Source of the DNA: Thermanaerovibrio acidaminovorans DSM 6589
GTDB taxonomy: Bacteria > Synergistota > Synergistia > Synergistales > Synergistaceae
Assembly (NCBI RefSeq): GCF_000024905.1
Contig: NC_013522.1
Span: 496,001-560,000 of the forward strand
Length of the DNA: 64,000 nt
Reading direction: 5' to 3'
Shown: piece by piece, positions 42,852-50,267 of the stretch
Numbering within the stretch: the stretch's first letter is position 1
Layout of the letters: the number at the start of each line of letters is the position of its first letter
Made by a program: the position numbers and the translations under genes
The notes under the pieces: model-generated
What the model was told of the DNA's origin: nothing
What the model saw: the letters and a program-made list of their open reading frames with translations, nothing else
Databases searched by the model: none

Positions 42852-44207
42852 GTGGAACCTAAAGGTAAGTTTCGTGTAGGTAGCGTTTTTGCCCTGCTGG
42901 TCCTGTGCCTGGGCCTGATGATATGTGGCGCCGCCCAGGGGGCGGAGGAGGCTGGGACCCTGTCGCAGTTTGCGGTTCGATTCGAGGCCACCTACGGGGA
43001 GCTGGCGGAGTTGGCGGACTCCAAGCTCCCGCTTCGCATAGATGGCAGGGAGACCTACTCCCAGGGTCCCCTGTCGGGCAACGTGAGGTACGTGGTGACT
43101 CGCAAGGGGAGGCCGGTGGTGAGGCGAATGGGGGACCGGGTGGCCATGGATGTCCCCCTCTACTTCAGCGTCACCTTCAGCAGCGGGGTTGGGATCCCCG
43201 TGTCCGCCAACGCGGACGGGGAATTGGTGGCCACGGTTATAAGCCGCCCGAGGCTAACCCCGGACTGGCGGGTGGCCACCGATCCGGAGGTGCGGATAGC
43301 CTGGAGGAAGCCCCCGGCGGTCAACATGATGGGCTTCCGGGTGTCCTTCCAGCCCGTGGCGGATCGGGTCCTCAACGACTGGGTCGCCCAGAGGAAGGGG
43401 CGGCTCGATGTGATCCTGAACGAAAAGCTGAACCTGCGGCGCCGGGCGGACGAGCTATGGCGGGCCCTCTCGAAGCCGGTTCCCATCGGGGAGGGGGACA
43501 TCCTGTGGCTGGTGGCTCGGCCGGAGCGGTTCTGGGCCTCCCCCCTTCAGGTCACGTCCAAGGGGATCCTCATGTCCGCCGGGCTGGACGCCAGGATGAG
43601 GGTGGTTGGGGGTGCGTTCCCCGGCCGTCCATCGGTGGCGCCCCTGCCAAATCTGTCCAGCGGCGCCGGGGACGGCACCTTCCGGGTGATACTCCCCGCC
43701 ACTATTCACTATGCGTTTGTTAATTCCCTGATAGCCAAGAACTGGACCCCTCGGGACATCCGGATGCCCGACGGTGGGGTGGCTAGGCTCGAGAGGTTCG
43801 GCATGACCGGCCGCCAGGACCGGTTCGTCCTGGGGGCCCAGCTGATAGGAACCGACAGCAAGGGATCCCCCTTCGACTCGGTGGTCAACTTCGTGGGGCG
43901 CCCCTCCTACGACGTGGCCACCAGGACCGTGGCCATAGAGGACCTTCAGGTGGAGTCCGACGGGGCATTGGCGTTCCTGAACGATTCGGTGGCCCCCGCC
44001 CTGAGGGACGTGCTCCGCTTCCCCATCGGGGATCAGCTTGACCAGCTGAGCCAGGGCCTTCAGGGGGCCCTGTCGGGGCTCAGCTACGGGGGGGCCAGGC
44101 TGGACTTCCGCCCCACCAGCTTCGGGGTGATCGGCGTCTCCGCCGACTCCCAGGGGATGCACGCCAAGGTCCAGGCCCAGGGGACCGTCACCGTATCTTT
44201 AAAGTAG
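42852..44207 (+). CDS. DUF4403 family exported protein
   Basis: A 451-residue protein with a signal peptide (FALLVLCLGLMICGAAQG). The two-fold arrangement, LPLRIDGRE near the start, a TPDWRVATDPEVRI segment, a helical VADRVLNDWVAQRKGRLDVIL followed by LWRALSKPVPI, and a second half with LPATIHYAFVNSLIA, fit DUF4403, whose members are SMP/BPI-like lipid-binding candidates of the envelope. I cannot assign a ligand. GTG start 3 nt after recD2. Confidence 0.75.
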   Translation: MEPKGKFRVGSVFALLVLCLGLMICGAAQGAEEAGTLSQFAVRFEATYGELAELADSKLPLRIDGRETYSQGPLSGNVRYVVTRKGRPVVRRMGDRVAMDVPLYFSVTFSSGVGIPVSANADGELVATVISRPRLTPDWRVATDPEVRIAWRKPPAVNMMGFRVSFQPVADRVLNDWVAQRKGRLDVILNEKLNLRRRADELWRALSKPVPIGEGDILWLVARPERFWASPLQVTSKGILMSAGLDARMRVVGGAFPGRPSVAPLPNLSSGAGDGTFRVILPATIHYAFVNSLIAKNWTPRDIRMPDGGVARLERFGMTGRQDRFVLGAQLIGTDSKGSPFDSVVNFVGRPSYDVATRTVAIEDLQVESDGALAFLNDSVAPALRDVLRFPIGDQLDQLSQGLQGALSGLSYGGARLDFRPTSFGVIGVSADSQGMHAKVQAQGTVTVSLK

Positions 44208-44256
44208 GCCCGGCAGGGCTTAGATATAGATGAAAATCATGTAATAGGGGGGATCT

Positions 44257-45174
44257 ATGATGAGGTTAGGAAAGGGAATCAGGGGGTTGGTCCTATCGTT
44301 TCTTTTGGTGGCCCTCTTGGCCTGCGCCGGTGAGGCCAAGACCGCGCTGGTGTTCCAGACGGACTTCGGCCTCAAGGACGGGGCTGTGTCCGCCATGAAG
44401 GGGGTGGCGTTCGGGGTGGATCAGGATCTTCCGATGTTCGACCTTACCCACGAGATCCCCGCCTTCTCCATCTGGGACGGGGCGTACCGCCTCTACCAGA
44501 CCCTGGAGTTCTGGCCCAAGGGCACGGTCTTCGTCTCGGTGGTGGATCCCGGGGTGGGCACCGAGAGGAAGCCTGTGGTGGTTAGGACCAAGTCGGGACA
44601 CTACGTGGTCACCCCGGACAACGGCACGGTTACCTTGATCATGGATTCCATAGGGATTGACCAGGTCAGGACCATAGACGAGACCAAGCACCGACTGAAG
44701 GGCTCCGAGCGGTCCTATACCTTCCACGGCCGGGATCTCTTCGCCTACACGGGGGCCAAGCTCGCCTCCGGCAAGATATCCTTCGAGGAAGTGGGCCCCC
44801 TCCTAAAGGGTCAGCCGGTGCGGATCCCCTATCAGAGGGCGGAGATCAAGGACGGGGCGGCGTTGGGCACCATACCGGTGTTGGACGTCCAGTACGGCAA
44901 CGTGTGGACCAACATAGGGGCGGATCTGTTCGATAGCTTCAAGCCCTCCAAGGGGAAGCTCTACGAGGTAAGGATCCTCAAGGAGGGCAAGGAGGTATAT
45001 AGGGGCACGGTGCCGTTCGCGGACACCTTCGGCGACGTGCCGGAGGGGAAGCCCCTTCTCTACTACAACAGCCTCATGAACCTGTCGCTGGCCCTCAACA
45101 TGGACAGCTTCGCCGACAAGCACAAGGTCTCCTCCGGTCCCGAGTGGTCTGTGGTGGTCCGTCCCGTCAAGTAA
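44257..45174 (+). CDS. SAM hydroxide adenosyltransferase (DUF62 family) with signal peptide
   Basis: A 305-residue protein of the fluorinase/chlorinase superfamily whose simple members hydrolyse SAM to adenosine and methionine. The Asp-Arg-His triad of these enzymes is intact: VVDPGVGTER (D97, R104) and FHGRDLFA (H157), with QTDFG at 35-39 and PDNGT. Unusually, a clear signal peptide or lipoprotein-like leader (LVLSFLLVALLACAGEA) precedes the domain. It is preceded by the exported DUF4403 gene and followed by a strong terminator. Confidence 0.9.
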   Translation: MMRLGKGIRGLVLSFLLVALLACAGEAKTALVFQTDFGLKDGAVSAMKGVAFGVDQDLPMFDLTHEIPAFSIWDGAYRLYQTLEFWPKGTVFVSVVDPGVGTERKPVVVRTKSGHYVVTPDNGTVTLIMDSIGIDQVRTIDETKHRLKGSERSYTFHGRDLFAYTGAKLASGKISFEEVGPLLKGQPVRIPYQRAEIKDGAALGTIPVLDVQYGNVWTNIGADLFDSFKPSKGKLYEVRILKEGKEVYRGTVPFADTFGDVPEGKPLLYYNSLMNLSLALNMDSFADKHKVSSGPEWSVVVRPVK

Positions 45175-45181
45175 TGGGTCC

Positions 45182-45208
45182 AGGGGCCCGGGTGAAGCCC
45201 GGGCCCCT
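45182..45208. terminator. Bidirectional terminator
   Basis: AGGGGCCCGGG and CCCGGGCCCCT form an 11-bp perfect stem with a TGAAG loop, between the SAM hydrolase stop and the convergent homoserine dehydrogenase stop. TTCCTTG follows on the plus strand. Confidence 0.8.
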
Positions 45209-45217
45209 TCCTTGTGA

Positions 45218-46228
45218 TCAATCCCTGCCTATGGAGATGATGTCCGTGAGGAGCGCCTGGGCGGTCTCGTCCCGCCCCGCACCGGGACCCGAGACGGTGA
45301 CCTTTCCCAGGTGATCGGTCCAGATGGTGGCGGCGTTCACCGCCCCCCCGATCCCGTGGAGCGGGTGGTCCGCCTCCAGCTCCTGGGGTTTCACCTGGGC
45401 CATTATCGACTCCCCTTGGGTCCACAGGGACGCCACCAGCTTCACCGACCGGCCGGATCTCGCCGCCCTCTCCACCTGCTCCCCGGTCAGCCCCGATATG
45501 CCGGTGCGGTCCACCTGGTCAACCCCTATCTCCCGCCGGAACGCCACCCAGGCTAGGATGCATAGCTTGACCGCCGGGTCGAAGCCCTCCACGTCGGCGG
45601 TGGGGTCCGCCTCCGCGTACCCCAGATCCTGGGCCTCCTCGAGGGCCTCCGGGTAGCTGAGTCCCTGGGCCATCCGGGTAAGCATGTAGTTGGTGGTGCC
45701 GTTGAGGATCCCCTCTATCCTGGATATGGAGCAGCCCGCCAGGCCGTTCCTTATGAGGCTTATCAGGGGGGTCCCGCTCATCACCGCCCCCTCGTAGAGG
45801 AACTTGAGCCCCCGCTCCCGGGCCATCTCCTCCAGCTCCCGGGCCGCCACCGCCAGGGGCCCCTTGCTGGTGGTCACGAAGTGGGCCCCGGACGACAGGG
45901 CCCCGCGGGCGTTGGAGAGCCCCGGCTCCCCGGTCCGGAGGTCCGTTGGGGTGGCGTCCGCCACCACCGTGGCGCCCATGGACTTCACCACCTCGGACAC
46001 GTCCCCCCGGAAGGCCTCGGGCAGGGCCCCCCGGTCCAGCATCTCCAGGACCGCCCCGGGGTCCAGCCCCTGGGAATCCGCCGCGGCCCCCACTCGGGGA
46101 TCCCCCACGTACACCAGCCTCATCCTGACCCCGTATGCCCCCTCCAGGTGCCGTCCCTTACGGTTCAGTATCCCTATCAGGGCCTTGCCCACGTTGCCGC
46201 ACCCCAGAAGGGCTATCCGCTGCTCCAA
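45218..46228 (-). CDS. hom: Homoserine dehydrogenase
   Basis: A 336-residue NAD(P)-dependent enzyme making homoserine from aspartate semialdehyde. The dinucleotide fold LLGCGNVGKAL, TTSKGPLAVA, EGAVMSGTPLI, the ILNGTTNYMLTRM strand and AEADPTADVEGFDPAVKL are diagnostic. It lacks the C-terminal ACT domain, so it is probably not threonine-inhibited. TTG start with AAGGGGG at 7 nt. It follows the NlpC/P60 gene by 22 nt on the same strand. Confidence 0.93.
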   Translation of the reverse strand: MEQRIALLGCGNVGKALIGILNRKGRHLEGAYGVRMRLVYVGDPRVGAAADSQGLDPGAVLEMLDRGALPEAFRGDVSEVVKSMGATVVADATPTDLRTGEPGLSNARGALSSGAHFVTTSKGPLAVAARELEEMARERGLKFLYEGAVMSGTPLISLIRNGLAGCSISRIEGILNGTTNYMLTRMAQGLSYPEALEEAQDLGYAEADPTADVEGFDPAVKLCILAWVAFRREIGVDQVDRTGISGLTGEQVERAARSGRSVKLVASLWTQGESIMAQVKPQELEADHPLHGIGGAVNAATIWTDHLGKVTVSGPGAGRDETAQALLTDIISIGRD

Positions 46229-46250
46229 CCCAGATCCCCCCTTGGATTTT

Positions 46251-47450
46251 TTAGGGAGAAGTATAGCACACCCCCGGAGGGAACCAGGGGAAGACCATCT
46301 TGATGACCCGGTCTATCAGCGGTGGCTCCCCGATGTTCAGGTCCGTTACCACGCAGCGGCCTATTACCTCCTCCTGCCCTCCGCGCTTCACGCTCCAGAT
46401 GTTGTGTAGCACCGTTGGGTTGAGGCCCTGGGAGCCGGTGTAGAGCATCACGTGCCCCCGCATGTAGAGGATGGTCATGAAGGGTACCCCCCGTTCGACT
46501 ATGATCCTGGCCTTGGCCGTCCTCCCCAGGTTGGACAGGTCCACGCCGGGCAGGTCCCCCTGTCCCCTGGAGTTCCTTGGGATCCAGCTGCCGAAGGGGG
46601 TGAAGATGTCCCGGGTGGTGGAGGAGCAGTCCCGGTTCCAGTTCTGGCCCCCCCAGCCGTAGGGTTGCCCCAGCATGGATGAGGCGATCTGGGACAGCAG
46701 CTCCCGGCTGGGCTCGAGCGGAAAGGGCTTGAGGGTCCCCTCGGGGGCCCGGGCGGGCACCAGGGAGGCGGTACCTTCAGAGGGATCCCAGCGGACCACC
46801 ATTGGCTCACCGTCCTCCCCCATGGGGATGAGGGCGCCTATGTGGGCCTCCAGGGCGGAGATCCCGGAGGTGTAGGTTATTACCGTCCGGTCCCTCACCA
46901 CCGCCAGCATGGGCATGCTCATGATCCGGGTCATCAGAGGAGGGTCCACTATGGCCACCGCGTCCTCCCGAACCCAGCCGGAGGCCCAGGGGGTGGTGAC
47001 CAGTAGCCACCCCTCACCCCGGCGGGTGATGGACAGGGGCTCCATGGGGTGGACCGTGCCGTTCTGTAGCCGGTCGAAGGGGTACGACGTCTTAGGCCCC
47101 CCGGGGGGCTCGAAGAGCGGTTCTTCGGTGGGCAGGACCCTTAGGTGGGCCTCCTTGATGGAGATTCCCTTCAGGTTCACCGCCGCGGCGGAGAGGGCCC
47201 GGTTTAGCCAGGCCTCCTTGGTGCTCCGGTCCACGGGCCGCAGGTTGCTCCCCAGGTGCTGGCCGTTCAGGATCTCCTGGTACCATCCAGTCCAGTTCTC
47301 CTCCCGGGCCTCCTGGGTCCAGGGCCTGAAGTATCGCTCCAGGAAGGCCCCGGCGGGCCCGTTGGAACGGACCTCATTCCCCAGGGCGACGGGGCTGGTT
47401 AGGGTGCACAGCAGGAGCGCAAGGGGGATCAGCTTCAGCATGTGGCGCAT
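46251..47450 (-). CDS. NlpC/P60 cell-wall hydrolase with SH3 domains
   Basis: A 399-residue exported cysteine peptidase. After the signal peptide (LIPLALLLCTLTSPVALG) there is an N-terminal helical domain, SH3-like segments (ISIKEAHLRVLPTEEP, SITRRGEGWLLVTT, SGWVREDAVAI) and a C-terminal NlpC/P60 domain: catalytic Cys in NRDCSSTTRDIF, His in RGHVMLYTG and the third polar residue near VLHNIWS. GQPYGWGG is the family lead-in. It should cut peptide stems of peptidoglycan. The ATG lies just after a terminator whose 3' arm supplies GGGAGG at 8 nt. Confidence 0.9.
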   Translation of the reverse strand: MRHMLKLIPLALLLCTLTSPVALGNEVRSNGPAGAFLERYFRPWTQEAREENWTGWYQEILNGQHLGSNLRPVDRSTKEAWLNRALSAAAVNLKGISIKEAHLRVLPTEEPLFEPPGGPKTSYPFDRLQNGTVHPMEPLSITRRGEGWLLVTTPWASGWVREDAVAIVDPPLMTRIMSMPMLAVVRDRTVITYTSGISALEAHIGALIPMGEDGEPMVVRWDPSEGTASLVPARAPEGTLKPFPLEPSRELLSQIASSMLGQPYGWGGQNWNRDCSSTTRDIFTPFGSWIPRNSRGQGDLPGVDLSNLGRTAKARIIVERGVPFMTILYMRGHVMLYTGSQGLNPTVLHNIWSVKRGGQEEVIGRCVVTDLNIGEPPLIDRVIKMVFPWFPPGVCYTSP

Positions 47451-47456
47451 TTAAAA

Positions 47457-47487
47457 AACCTCCCGGGCAGGATCTACCCGGGAGGTT
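47457..47487 (-). terminator. Terminator of the RNA helicase gene, overlapping the next ribosome binding site
   Basis: On the minus strand AACCTCCCGGG and CCCGGGAGGTT form an 11-bp perfect stem with a 9-nt loop followed by TTTT. The 3' arm contains GGGAGG 8 nt before the ATG of the NlpC/P60 gene. Confidence 0.85.
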
Positions 47488-47508
47488 ATCACATGATGAG
47501 CTCCGGTC

Positions 47509-49185
47509 CTAGTAGCGGTTTCTGGACGGGGTCCTGGGCCGTTGGGTCCCATGGTTCTGGCGGGGCTCCGACCTGGAGAAGCCATCCAGCCCCTCCCTGG
47601 CCAGGTTGTCCCTCCGGCGCTCTATTTGGGATGCCGCGTAGGGGGAGAGCTCCACGAAGGCACAACGGTCCTTAAGCTTTATGTTGCCCACGTCCTCCCG
47701 CCGTATTCCGAGCCCCCTGCAGAGGGCCCCCAGCAGGGGGCCCACCTCCCATCCGTCCTCCCTTCCGGAGGAGAAGCGCATGGTTACCGAGCCGGACACC
47801 AGCTTCCTAAGGGGTCGCTGGTCCCGGGCCTTTGGCCTGTCGGCTCTCCGGCTCCTGGCCATCTCCGCCTGGACGTCCTCCTGGATGGAGTAGCCCTTGG
47901 GGATCCCCTCGAAGGAGCGGCTGAGCAGCCCCGCCACGATCAGCTGGGCGTCCTCCCGCTGGAGTATCTCCTCCGCCCAGTCCATGTAGTCCTCCCCCTC
48001 GGCGGGGTTCTCCAAGCACCAGCGCTCGATCTCCGCCCGGGTGAGGGACTCCAGCTCCTCTGCGTCGGGAGCGGGGAGCCACTCCACCTCCAGGGAGGTG
48101 CCCCGGATCATCCCCCGGAACTCCCCCGCCTCCCGGGCGGTGAGTAGGATGAGGTTGCGGCCCTCCTGGCCCGCCCGGCCGGTTCTGCCGCTCCGGTGGA
48201 TGAAGGTCTCCAGGCACCCGGGCAGGCCGAACTGGATCACGTGGGACACGCCGCTTATGTCCAGCCCCCGGGCTGCCACGTCGGTGGCCACAAGGATCTG
48301 GCTCCTTCCACGGCGCAGGTTCTCCAGCGCCATGTTCCTCTCCCGCTGGGTCATGTCCCCGTGAAGGGCCGAGGCCTTGAAGCCCTCGTCGCATAGCCGC
48401 TCCGCCAGCTCCTGGGTCTGTAGCTTGGTGGCGCAGAACACGATCCCCCGGCGGGGCCTCTCGAAAAGGAGCACGTTGGCCAGCCCCTCGAACCGCCGTC
48501 TGGCGGGTATTATGTAGGCCCTCTGGACTATGTCGTCATGCTTGGCCGCGTCCTCCACCAGGGAGATCTTCCGGGGGGCGTCCAGGTACTGCTTGGCCAG
48601 GGTCACCACTTCCTCCGGCATGGTGGCGGAGAAGAGCCAGCTTCTCTCCACCTGGGTCATGGCGGCCATGATGTCCTCCAGCTCGTCCTTGAAGCCCAGG
48701 TCCAGCATGTGGTCCCCCTCATCCAGCACCAGGCTCTCCACCAGGTCCGCCCGGAAGGTTCCCCGCCTTATGTGGTCCAGCACCCGCCCTGGGGTGCCCA
48801 CCACCACCGCGGCCCCCTCTCGAAGGGCCTTGACCTGCCTCTCCATGTCCATGCCACCCACCAGGGAGGCCACCCGGATCCTGAGGTCGTAACCCAGCCA
48901 CTGGAACTCCCGGGCGGTCTGAAGGGCCAGCTCCCGGGTGGGGGAGAGGACCAGCACCTTAGGGGACCTCTCGCCGAACTCCATTCGGTTGAGAAGGGGG
49001 AGGGCGAAGGCCAAGGTCTTGCCGGAGCCGGTCTTGGCCTGGACTATGAGGTCCCCGTCCACCAGGGTGGGGTCCTCCAGCATGCTGACCTGAACCGGCA
49101 TGGGATGCTCGAACCCCTTGCGCCTGAGGGCGCTGAGGAGCTCATCCCGAAGGGGATACTGATCGAAACGTTTGTTGGTGTTCAA
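47509..49185 (-). CDS. DEAD-box-family ATP-dependent RNA helicase (variant DEGD motif)
   Basis: A 558-residue SF2 RNA helicase with a DbpA-like C-terminal RNA-binding domain. Motifs seen: Q motif PMPVQVSML, Walker A AKTGSGKT (about 50-57), PTRELALQ, TPGR, motif II VLDEGDHMLD (DEGD instead of DEAD, about 155-158), SAT in LFSATMPEEV and HRSGRTGRAG. The C-terminal MRFSSGREDGWEVGPLLGALC segment matches the DbpA RNA-binding fold, followed by a basic tail. The TTG at 49185 has AGGAGGT at 6 nt. The long leader carries a promoter and a hairpin. Confidence 0.92.
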   Translation of the reverse strand: MNTNKRFDQYPLRDELLSALRRKGFEHPMPVQVSMLEDPTLVDGDLIVQAKTGSGKTLAFALPLLNRMEFGERSPKVLVLSPTRELALQTAREFQWLGYDLRIRVASLVGGMDMERQVKALREGAAVVVGTPGRVLDHIRRGTFRADLVESLVLDEGDHMLDLGFKDELEDIMAAMTQVERSWLFSATMPEEVVTLAKQYLDAPRKISLVEDAAKHDDIVQRAYIIPARRRFEGLANVLLFERPRRGIVFCATKLQTQELAERLCDEGFKASALHGDMTQRERNMALENLRRGRSQILVATDVAARGLDISGVSHVIQFGLPGCLETFIHRSGRTGRAGQEGRNLILLTAREAGEFRGMIRGTSLEVEWLPAPDAEELESLTRAEIERWCLENPAEGEDYMDWAEEILQREDAQLIVAGLLSRSFEGIPKGYSIQEDVQAEMARSRRADRPKARDQRPLRKLVSGSVTMRFSSGREDGWEVGPLLGALCRGLGIRREDVGNIKLKDRCAFVELSPYAASQIERRRDNLAREGLDGFSRSEPRQNHGTQRPRTPSRNRY

Positions 49186-49348
49186 AGTGTTACCTCCTGA
49201 AGTTGTAAAGGGCCGGGTTTCCCGCCGTCCCAGTCCCCTATACCCCAAGAGCCAACTGGCTTGCACTCAACGGCGTTACAAACGGACCAAGCGGAAAACT
49301 CTGTTCCCTTTAGGTTGATTTGGAACTCCCCGGTGAGCACTAAAAAAA

Positions 49349-49368
49349 GGAGCGCGACCCGGCGCTCC
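49349..49368 (-). terminator. Intrinsic terminator upstream of the RNA helicase
   Basis: On the minus strand GGAGCGC and GCGCTCC form a 7-bp stem with a 6-nt loop followed by seven T residues. AAAAAG on the other side makes it potentially bidirectional. Confidence 0.8.
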
Positions 49369-49397
49369 CTTTTTAAGTACCCCGTAAAGTCACCAGA

Positions 49398-49427
49398 TCA
49401 TTATGGGCCTTTGCGGCCATTTGTCAA
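49398..49427 (-). promoter_or_regulatory. Promoter, consensus -35
   Basis: On the minus strand TTGACA (49427-49422) is followed after 18 nt by TAATGA (49403-49398), or after 17 nt by ATAATG. The spacer holds an inverted repeat ATGGCC/GGCCcAT. It lies between the zinc-ribbon gene and the terminator at 49349. Confidence 0.6.
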
Positions 49428-49457
49428 CCTCGAATGGGGATGATCGGGGGATCCACC

Positions 49458-50171
49458 TCACCTCAGCACGAATATGGCCCCGGCCCCTATGGCCACCCCA
49501 AGGGCGAGGAGCGCCAAGAGCGCGGCGATGCGGATCAGGATCGTGGTGGGGGAGGCGGGTAGCAGGGACCTTACGTTGGGCATCGAAGGCCTTGGCAGCC
49601 TTAACCCACCAAGAAGCCCCTTTATCCTGTCCATCACCCCTGCGGCGGACCCCTGACGGGGATCCACCTCCTCGGGGCCCGAGGATGCATCAGCCCCCTC
49701 CTGGGCCGGGGTCATCTCCTCCATCGCCTCCGCCGATGAGGCCTCCGTGAGGGCCTGATCCAGTTCCGGTGCGGCATCTGGCGCCTCCAGGCGGTCGCCA
49801 TCCTCAAAGTTCTCCACCTGCGGGGCACCGGATAGGATCCTGTCAATCTCCTCGGCGGAGGGCTCGTCGGCCTTTGGGCCCTCCGGGAGGGTCGCTTCCT
49901 GCCCCAGATCCTCCGGTAGCTCACCTTGATCGTCGGCCTCCGGGATGGGGAGGTCCTCCGGTTCCTGGGCGATGGCGGATCTCCTGGGGGCGGTGGATGC
50001 GTCGGCGCCGCAGGAGGCGCAGAACATGGCGTGCCCCTCGTTCAGCTCACCGCAGCTTGGGCAGACCTTGGGGTCCGGGTCCTTCACCCCCTCCGCGGCC
50101 AGAGGGGAACCGCACAGGATGCAGAACCTGGCGCTGGAGGAGTTGTTGTAGCCGCAGCTACTGCAAAGCAT
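49458..50171 (-). CDS. Double zinc-ribbon, single-pass membrane protein
   Basis: A 237-residue protein I cannot name. Two zinc ribbons open it (CSSCG with CILCG, then CPSCG with CASCG, residues 3-60). A long acidic, Ala/Glu/Pro-rich linker of about 120 residues follows, then a basic stretch and a C-terminal helix (IRIAALLALLALGVAIGAGAIFVL). This gives a tail-anchored layout with the ribbons in the cytoplasm. ATG at 50171 with GGGAGGTG upstream. Zinc-ribbon proteins of this type can be adaptors; no neighbour suggests a role. Confidence 0.7.
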   Translation of the reverse strand: MLCSSCGYNNSSSARFCILCGSPLAAEGVKDPDPKVCPSCGELNEGHAMFCASCGADASTAPRRSAIAQEPEDLPIPEADDQGELPEDLGQEATLPEGPKADEPSAEEIDRILSGAPQVENFEDGDRLEAPDAAPELDQALTEASSAEAMEEMTPAQEGADASSGPEEVDPRQGSAAGVMDRIKGLLGGLRLPRPSMPNVRSLLPASPTTILIRIAALLALLALGVAIGAGAIFVLR

Positions 50172-50267
50172 CTGAATCACCTCCCGGGGAGGGCATGACT
50201 GGCTTCCCCTATGTTAGCACAGGAAGAAGTATTATAATTATTTAAAACCCATGGAGGTGATGACCCG

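Larger units (their letters stand above)
49186..49457 (-). promoter_or_regulatory. Leader and intergenic region of the RNA helicase
   Basis: This 272-nt gap contains a consensus-like promoter (49398-49427) and, only about 25 nt downstream of its start point, an intrinsic terminator (49349-49368). About 160 nt then separate the terminator from the helicase start. I see no second clear promoter after the terminator. It could be an attenuated leader, or simply the end of the zinc-ribbon gene's transcript with an unrecognised helicase promoter. Confidence 0.45.
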
